DNA of 56,755 nucleotides from Desulfobacterales bacterium (GTDB lineage Bacteria > Desulfobacterota > Desulfobacteria > Desulfobacterales > JAHEIW01). Positions 51,264 through 56,755 of the stretch are shown one piece after another. The DNA lies in the NCBI GenBank assembly GCA_030145015.1, contig JAQYWI010000010.1, forward strand, positions 1-56,755, in the 5' to 3' direction. The number at the start of each line of letters is the position of its first letter. Position 1 is the stretch's first letter. The position numbers and the translations under genes were made by a program. Under the pieces are notes generated by a model. That model was given only the letters and a program-made list of their open reading frames with translations, ran no database searches and was not told where the DNA came from.

Positions 51264-54032
51264 ATGCCTACCGAAAACAGCATTGTTATCAACGGCAATA
51301 AATTTTTGTTCGATCCAGGGGAAACAATCCTCGGGATAGCCCATCGCAACAGCATCGACATTCCGACCTTATGTCATCTGAAGCGCGCCGTCCCTACCGG
51401 TGCGTGTCGGATGTGCGTCGTCGAGGTTGAAGGCGCCCGCAGCCTGGTGGCCGCATGTGCGGCACCGGCGGCCCCCAACATGATTGTTCAGACGGAAACG
51501 GCCAAAGTCATTGAAGCCCGCCGCATGGTCCTTCAACTGCTGCTGTCCTCCGGCAATCACAATTGCGCGGTGAGCGGCAGCGCCGGTGATAACTGGACGG
51601 AATTTCAACTCAAAGTGCAACAGGCCGAAGACGGCACTGAATTGTGCCCGGCTTGGGGCGACTGCCGCTTACAGGATCTGGCATTTCGCTATCAGGTTAC
51701 CGGTGAACGATTTGAAGCCACCGAAACGCCCTACCCGATGGAGACGGCCAATCCGTTCATTATACGCGACTTTTCGCGCTGTATCCAATGCGGCCGGTGC
51801 GTGCAAGCCTGCAACGAGGTGCAGGTAAATCAGGCCATCCATTTCGGCTTTCGCGGGGCGGCCACCAAAATTATTGCCGCCGGCGATCGGCCTTACATCA
51901 ATTCGGATTGTGTCTTTTGCGGCGAATGCGTGCAGGCATGTCCGGTGGGCGCCCTGGTCGAAAAGGATGCCCGCTACGAGGCCCGTCCATGGGAAACCCG
52001 CAAGGTGCGGACCACCTGCAGCTATTGCGGTGTGGGTTGTCAGCTGGATCTGCATGTCAAGGACAATCGGGTGGTAAAAATAAGCGGCGTGCAGGACGTT
52101 GCGCCCAATTACGGCAGCCTTTGTGTCAAAGGTCGATTCGGATATGACTTTATCCATTCACCCGATCGCCTCAAAACCCCGCTGATTAGAGAAAATGGGG
52201 TACTGCGTGAGGCGTCCTGGGATGAAGCCCTGGACCTGGTTGCCCGCAAACTGGGTGACATCAAATCCGAGCACGGCTCCGACAGTATCGGCATGTTGAC
52301 ATCTGCAAGAATCAGCAATGAAGAAAACTACATTGCTCAGAAGTTTGCGCGGGCGGTTCTTCAAACCAACAATGTCGATCACTGCGCACGTCTCTGACAT
52401 TCCTCTACTGTGGCCGGTCTGGCCGCAGCATTCGGAAGCGGGGCCATGACCAATACCGTCGCCGATATCGAAGAAGCGGATGTGATTTTAATCACCGGGT
52501 CCAACACAACTGAAAATCATCCGGTATTATCCAGTGTCGTCAAACGGGCGGTAACCGCTAAAGGGGCGAAGCTTATCGTCGCCGATCCGCGGCGCATCCG
52601 GATTACGCGATATGCTGCTAAATGGTTGCGGCAGAATCTGGGTACCGATGTCGCCTGGATCAACGGTTTAATGCATGTGATCATTAAAGAAGGCCTGCAT
52701 GCCAAACAATTTATTGAAAACCGCACGGAAGGCTTCGACGAACTGCAAAAAATCGTTGAAAAATTTACACCGGACACGGTGGCGCAAATAACGGGTATCC
52801 CGGCACAGGAAATTATTGATGCGGCCCGGCTTTTTGCCCGGGCCGAGCGCGGCAGCATTTTATATTGTATGGGAATCACCCAGCACACCACTGGAACCGA
52901 TAATGTCAAATCACTGGCCAACCTGGCCATGCTTTGCGGCAACATGGGCATCGCGGGTGGCGGTGTCAACCCGTTGCGCGGTCAAAACAACGTCCAGGGG
53001 GCCTGTGATATGGGCGGACTTCCGGATGTGTATTCCGGCTATCAAAAGGTCATTGATCCGGATGCGCGTCAACGCATGGCAGAGGCCTGGGGTGTGGCGG
53101 CGCTTCCCGACCAACCCGGCCTGAAAGCGACACAGATGATACCGGCTGCCCATGACGGCACCCTCAAAGCCCTTTATGTCATCGGTGAAAACCCGCTGGT
53201 ATCCGATCCGGATGTTAACCACGCCGAAAAAAGCCTGGATAATCTGGATTTTCTGGTCGTGCAGGACATCTTTTTAACGGAAACTGCTGAAATTGCCGAT
53301 GTCGTATTGCCCTCGGCCTGCTATGCGGAAAAAGACGGCACTTTTGCGAACACCGAACGGCGCGTGCAGCGGATTCGCAAGGCCGTAGACCCGCCGGGTG
53401 AATCCCGGGATGATTGGGATATCATCTGTCAGATTGCCACGCGGATGGGGCATTCCATGGCCTACGACAGCAGCCGGCAGATTATGGAGGAAATATCTAA
53501 GGTGACGCCGTCTTATGCCGGCATCAGTTATGATCGCATCGAATATGAAGGCATTCACTGGCCCTGTCCGACAGCCGAGCACCCCGGCACCCCGATTTTG
53601 CATCGCGAACAGTTTACCCGCGGCAAGGGGCTATTTCACGCCATTGATTACATTGAGCCGGCCGAGATGATCGATGACGAGTATCCGCTGTATCTAACGA
53701 CCGGGCGGCTGCTTTACCAGTACCATACCGGCACCATGTCCATGCGGACCCCTGGACTGAATGAAATTGCACCGGAGGCGTTTGTGGAAATATCGGCCCA
53801 GGATGCCCGTAAATTTGAACTGGAAGAGGGCGTGCTGGTCAGCATTGCTTCCCGCAGGGGAGACATACAGGCCCGTATCAAAATATCCCGCAAGGCGGTG
53901 GCCGGTACCGTTTTTATCCCCTTTCATTATGCCGCCGCCGCGGCCAACCGGCTGACCAATGCGGCCCTGGACCCGATTTCGGGGATTCCCGAATATAAGG
54001 TCTGTGCTGTAAAGCTTTCAAAAGCAGCCTAA
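51264..54032 (+). CDS. fdhA: Selenocysteine-containing formate dehydrogenase, catalytic subunit
   Basis: Oxidises formate to CO2, or reduces CO2, at a molybdenum/tungsten bis-MGD centre. A TGA (52395-52397) lies in frame at codon 378 in HCARL-U-HSS, the known Sec site of FdhA, and the frame continues for 545 codons. Domains in order: 2Fe-2S (C37, C48, C51, C65), NuoG-like His-Cys3 (H99, C101, C128, C134), two 4Fe-4S (C173-C183; C216-C226), the molybdopterin-oxidoreductase 4Fe-4S (C252, C255, C259, C287), MopB catalytic part, and a C-terminal dinucleotide-binding domain (GRLLYQYHTGTMSMRTPGL). 922 residues in total. No NuoF/NuoE-like partner lies nearby. Ribosome-binding site AAAAGGAGTGG is slightly distant. 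Confidence 0.95.
52408..52428 (+). promoter_or_regulatory. SECIS hairpin in fdhA
   Basis: CTGTGGCC (52408-52415) and GGCCGCAG (52421-52428) pair fully (one G-U) around loop GGTCT. It begins 10 nt after the TGA, as in bacterial SECIS elements, and the GGUCU loop matches the SelB-recognised loop of E. coli fdhF. It sets selenocysteine insertion at codon 378. Confidence 0.9.
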
Positions 54033-54127
54033 GATCGAGCGGCGCATGGTGCAAGGGGCAATTTTTTTTTAAATATCGAATCCCGCAATCTAAAATCGAC
54101 TCGACTGAGCTCGTCGCAGGCCAAAAT

Positions 54128-55111
54128 CTATTCACCCGGTATCAAAATCGTCGATCCCGTCGTCTTGCGTGCTTCCAGATCCTGATGGGCGCGGGCGGCT
54201 TCAGACAGCGGATAGGTCTGCTGGATTTCTATTTTTACCGCACCGCTTTGCACAACCTCAAACAGGTCCCGGGCATGCGCCAGCAAGTCGTCGCGCTTAG
54301 CCGTATAAGTCATCAACGTCGGCCGGGTTAAAAATAACGAGCCTTTGGCCGACAGGAGTCCGGGGTCAAAGGGGGGCACCAGACCCGAGGACTGGCCGAA
54401 GCTGACCATCATGCCCATGGGCCGCAGACAATCCAATGATTTCATGAACGTGGCCTGACCCACCGAATCGTAAACCACATCAACCCCTTTACCAGCGGTG
54501 ATTTCGCGGGTCTGATCGGCGAAATCTTCTTCGTTATAAAGAATCGTATGGTGGCAGCCATGGGCACGTGCGAGTTCCGCCTTTTCTTCGGACCCGGCCG
54601 TTCCGATTACGGTCGCCCCTAAATGATTGGCCCACTGGCAAACAATCAGCCCGACGCCGCCGGCGGCGGCATGGATTAAAATGCGGTCACCGGCTTTAAC
54701 CGCATAGCAGCCGCGCAACAAATAGCGCGCGGTCATTCCCTGCAGCATCATGGCGGCACCCTGCTGCGTGGAAATCGCATCCGGGAGCTTCACCAGGCGA
54801 TGGGCTGGAATCAACCGAACTTCGGCATACGCACCCGGCGGTAATCCCGCATATGCCACGCGATCGCCCGCGGCGATATCCGTGACACCTTCGCCGACCG
54901 CCTCTGCGATGCCGGCACCCTCCATTCCCAGGACAGCCGGCAGGGAAGGCAAGGGATAAGTTCCGGTCCGAAGGTATACATCGATAAAATTCAGCCCCAC
55001 GGCCTCATGCCGCACCAAAACTTCACCCGCTGCCGGCTGTCCGGGATCGAAATCCTCCCAGCGCATCACTTCAGGCCCTCCGGTTTCATGTATTCTGATC
55101 GCTTTCGCCAT
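54128..55111 (-). CDS. NADPH:quinone oxidoreductase-like (zinc-free MDR family)
   Basis: A 327-residue medium-chain dehydrogenase/reductase of the quinone-reductase class. Motifs: VLVRHEAVGLNFIDVYLRTG, LPAVLGMEGAGIAEAVGEGV, the nucleotide-binding HAAAGGVGLIVCQWANHLGA, TAGSEEKAELARAHGCHHTI and GKGVDVVYDSVGQATF. No structural or catalytic zinc ligands seen, as in QOR. The start at 55111 follows GGGAGGAT. The frame extends upstream into the MITE-like element, which I reject as coding. Confidence 0.92.
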   Translation of the reverse strand: MAKAIRIHETGGPEVMRWEDFDPGQPAAGEVLVRHEAVGLNFIDVYLRTGTYPLPSLPAVLGMEGAGIAEAVGEGVTDIAAGDRVAYAGLPPGAYAEVRLIPAHRLVKLPDAISTQQGAAMMLQGMTARYLLRGCYAVKAGDRILIHAAAGGVGLIVCQWANHLGATVIGTAGSEEKAELARAHGCHHTILYNEEDFADQTREITAGKGVDVVYDSVGQATFMKSLDCLRPMGMMVSFGQSSGLVPPFDPGLLSAKGSLFLTRPTLMTYTAKRDDLLAHARDLFEVVQSGAVKIEIQQTYPLSEAARAHQDLEARKTTGSTILIPGE

Positions 55112-55134
55112 AATGTATCCTCCCTTCTGGTTTT

Positions 55135-55328
55135 TAGAACCCATCTCAAAAATGTCTTTTGGCTCAATATCTTTGTTGGTGCCTCGCTTCAAATCCTCGA
55201 CATACAACAGTATGCCTCCGGCTTGCGACCCACAAGGGGTATAAGATCAGATGGGGAATCCAGCAACGCTGGAAAACTCGGCCCCGCCGCGATCTTGAAC
55301 CAAAATTCTATTTTTGAGATGGATTCTA
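55135..55328. mobile_element. MITE-like element 3 (194 bp)
   Basis: Ends TAGAACCCATCTCAAAAATG and TTTTTGAGATGGATTCTA, with TA at both ends. Nearly identical to the element at 18528, but with an extra segment (CCCACAAGGGGTATAAGATC and onward). No coding capacity. It sits 24 bp upstream of the quinone-reductase start. Confidence 0.85.
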
Positions 55329-55404
55329 GATGAATGGTTACTTTTTTGAAGGTAGATAATTGCCTTAAGGAAGTCAAGTCAGAAGCCTTTTTATAAGGAT
55401 ACAC

Positions 55405-55433
55405 TTGACACGCCCGTTGCTTTTTCCTATAAG
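55405..55433 (+). promoter_or_regulatory. Promoter of the binding-protein gene
   Basis: TTGACA (55405-55410), a 17-bp spacer and TATAAG (55428-55433). It gives an 80-nt or so leader before the gene at 55524. Confidence 0.7.
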
Positions 55434-55523
55434 TATCGAATCTGATCCTCATCTAGTATCTGACGTTGATTCGCAGATTGAAACGGCCATTATTACATCC
55501 ACAATCAAAAAAAGGAGGTAGAT

Positions 55524-56735
55524 ATGAAAAAATTTGTTATTTTAGCCAGCGTTATGATCCTAACGTTCGCCTTTATTTCCGCCGTGCCTGCTGCGGACAT
55601 TAAGGTTGGAACCCTTATGGCCCAAACCGGCCCATTGAAGGAATATGGACCGCCCATTAAAGATGGCGCTGTCCTGGCGGGCAAGCAAATGGCAGCTGCC
55701 GGTTTTGAAATCGAGTTTTTCCATGAGGATAGCGAGACGAACCCGGCTCCGGCGACCAATGCGGCCAAGAAACTGGTTAACATCAACAATGTCGTGGCCA
55801 TCGTCGGTGCGCTGTCAAGCGGGGTTACCCTGGCTGTGGCGGAATCCGTGACCCTTCCCAACAATGTGATCTTGATTTCACCGGCTTCCACAAACCCCCT
55901 GATGACCGTCTTGCCGGCGGATGAAGGCAAAGACTTCCTTTTCCGAACCTGCCCGTCGGACGCCTTGCAAGGTGTCGTGGCCGGTAAACTGGCTGCCAGT
56001 TACAACAAAACGGTTTCGATTCTATACGTCAACAATGCCTACGGCCAGGGACTGTCGGAAGTATTCACAGAATCCTTTGCAAAATACGGTGGCAAGGTAC
56101 TCGCTGCAGTACCCCATGACGAAAAAGCTTCTGAATCCTATACCGCGGAGCTGAAAAAGGCCCTGGCGGGGAATCCGGATCGACTGCTTGTTTACAGCTA
56201 TCCGGAACATGCCAAGGTTTATCTGAAAGAAGCTGTGGAGTTCTATAAGTACGGAAGATTCCTGTTCTGTGATGGTACCAAATCAGAGGATCTCGTCCAA
56301 GTCCTCGGAGCCAAACGTCTTGAAGGCCAGAAAGGTACCGCGCCCGGCACGGTCGGTGGTGAAGCATACAAAAAGTTTAATGAGTATTATAAGGCCGAAT
56401 ACGGCATGCTTCCACCTAAGCCTTTTATCACCAATGCCTATGACGGGACGGCCGTCATCGGCTTGGCGGCTTACGCGGCTAAAGTCAGAGGACTTCCTTT
56501 GACCTCCAAAAATATCAGGGATCACATGCGCGCCGTTGCCAATCCTCCCGGAGAGGTTGTCATTCCCGGTGAGTTCGAAAAAGCATTTGGTTTGCTGAAA
56601 GCGGGCAAGGCCATTAACTATGAAGGCTCGGCCGGATCCGTTGATTTCGACAAACATGGCGATGTCGTCACGCCGATTGAGATCTGGGAGTACCAGGGCG
56701 GGAAGCTTGTGACGTTAAGAACAGAATCACCCTAA
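55524..56735 (+). CDS. Branched-chain amino-acid-type ABC transporter binding protein
   Basis: A periplasmic substrate-binding protein of the LivJ/LivK type. Signal peptide MKKFVILASVMILTFAFISA (cleavage near VPAAD), then IKVGTLMAQTGPLKEYGPPI, EDSETNPAPATNAAKKLVNI, GALSSGVTLAVAESVT, ISPASTNPLMTVLPADEG, YVNNAYGQGLSEVFTES and FITNAYDGTAVIGLAAYA. 403 residues. The ligand could be an amino acid, urea or aromatic acid; not inferable. AAAGGAGGT ribosome-binding site. No permease or ATPase within the window, which ends 20 bp later. Confidence 0.92.
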   Translation: MKKFVILASVMILTFAFISAVPAADIKVGTLMAQTGPLKEYGPPIKDGAVLAGKQMAAAGFEIEFFHEDSETNPAPATNAAKKLVNINNVVAIVGALSSGVTLAVAESVTLPNNVILISPASTNPLMTVLPADEGKDFLFRTCPSDALQGVVAGKLAASYNKTVSILYVNNAYGQGLSEVFTESFAKYGGKVLAAVPHDEKASESYTAELKKALAGNPDRLLVYSYPEHAKVYLKEAVEFYKYGRFLFCDGTKSEDLVQVLGAKRLEGQKGTAPGTVGGEAYKKFNEYYKAEYGMLPPKPFITNAYDGTAVIGLAAYAAKVRGLPLTSKNIRDHMRAVANPPGEVVIPGEFEKAFGLLKAGKAINYEGSAGSVDFDKHGDVVTPIEIWEYQGGKLVTLRTESP

Positions 56736-56755
56736 TCACAGGCAAGCGTCAATTT

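Noticed and set aside
52395..52410. Apparent frame end and new GTG start splitting the formate dehydrogenase
   Set aside because: The frame is the same on both sides, the codon is TGA at the conserved Sec site and a SECIS hairpin follows, so it is one gene.
55112..55207. N-terminal extension of the quinone oxidoreductase
   Set aside because: It reads into the MITE-like element at 55135, and the ATG at 55111 has a strong ribosome-binding site and starts the fold.

Overview
The window looks like chromosomal DNA of an anaerobic, Gram-negative member of the Desulfobacterota (sulfate- or sulfur-metabolising 'deltaproteobacteria'). The clues are a sulfur-relay cluster (DsrE2, TusA, DsrE-type proteins) interleaved with DsrM/DsrK-like (HdrE/HdrD-like) membrane redox subunits, a selenocysteine-containing formate dehydrogenase, an outer-membrane lipoprotein set (BamD, Pal, NlpC/P60-SPOR) and many iron-sulfur proteins. 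I see no rRNA, tRNA, CRISPR array, prophage or intact insertion sequence.

Layout. Positions 1-13,030 hold a bifunctional (p)ppGpp synthetase/hydrolase, ribosomal protein L28, a BamD-like lipoprotein, thioredoxin, a PurN-like formyltransferase, an NlpC/P60 lipoprotein, a TraB-family membrane protein, a PEBP-family protein, a Cas4-like nuclease/XPD-type helicase and Pal. Positions 13,421-18,517 carry a MarR regulator and the sulfur-relay/redox cluster. Positions 19,300-39,824 are almost entirely minus-strand: small membrane, lipoprotein, acetyltransferase and signalling genes, a hicAB toxin-antitoxin pair, a theta-type carbonic anhydrase candidate, a queuosine-salvage protein, and a diguanylate-cyclase-like gene broken by one in-frame stop. 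Positions 40,114-56,735 carry a GcvT-GlyA fusion, an AlkD-like protein, a cytidylate-kinase-like protein, a ferredoxin-nitroreductase, RNase D, ThrS, a VanZ-like protein, the selenocysteine FdhA (one gene read through an in-frame TGA at 52,395), a quinone oxidoreductase and a branched-chain-amino-acid-type binding protein.

Metabolic links. GcvT-GlyA and FdhA both belong to C1 metabolism (methylene-tetrahydrofolate and formate), and the PurN-like protein would use a formyl-folate donor. The TusA/DsrE proteins plus the DsrMK-like pair suggest persulfide handling coupled to a membrane thiol/quinone redox module.

The most unusual content is non-coding. (i) Five copies of a repeat with inverted arms whose central core lies in opposite orientations in different copies and contains variable numbers of 14-bp and 13-bp tandem units. 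(ii) Three MITE-like elements sharing the same outer termini (TAGAACC...GGTTCTA); in two places an element end supplies the stop codon of the upstream gene. (iii) At least eight intergenic hairpins whose arms are built from short degenerate tandem units, from several unrelated sequence families with one architecture. (iv) A 22-bp-period array of mini-hairpins whose stems differ in sequence but keep pairing.
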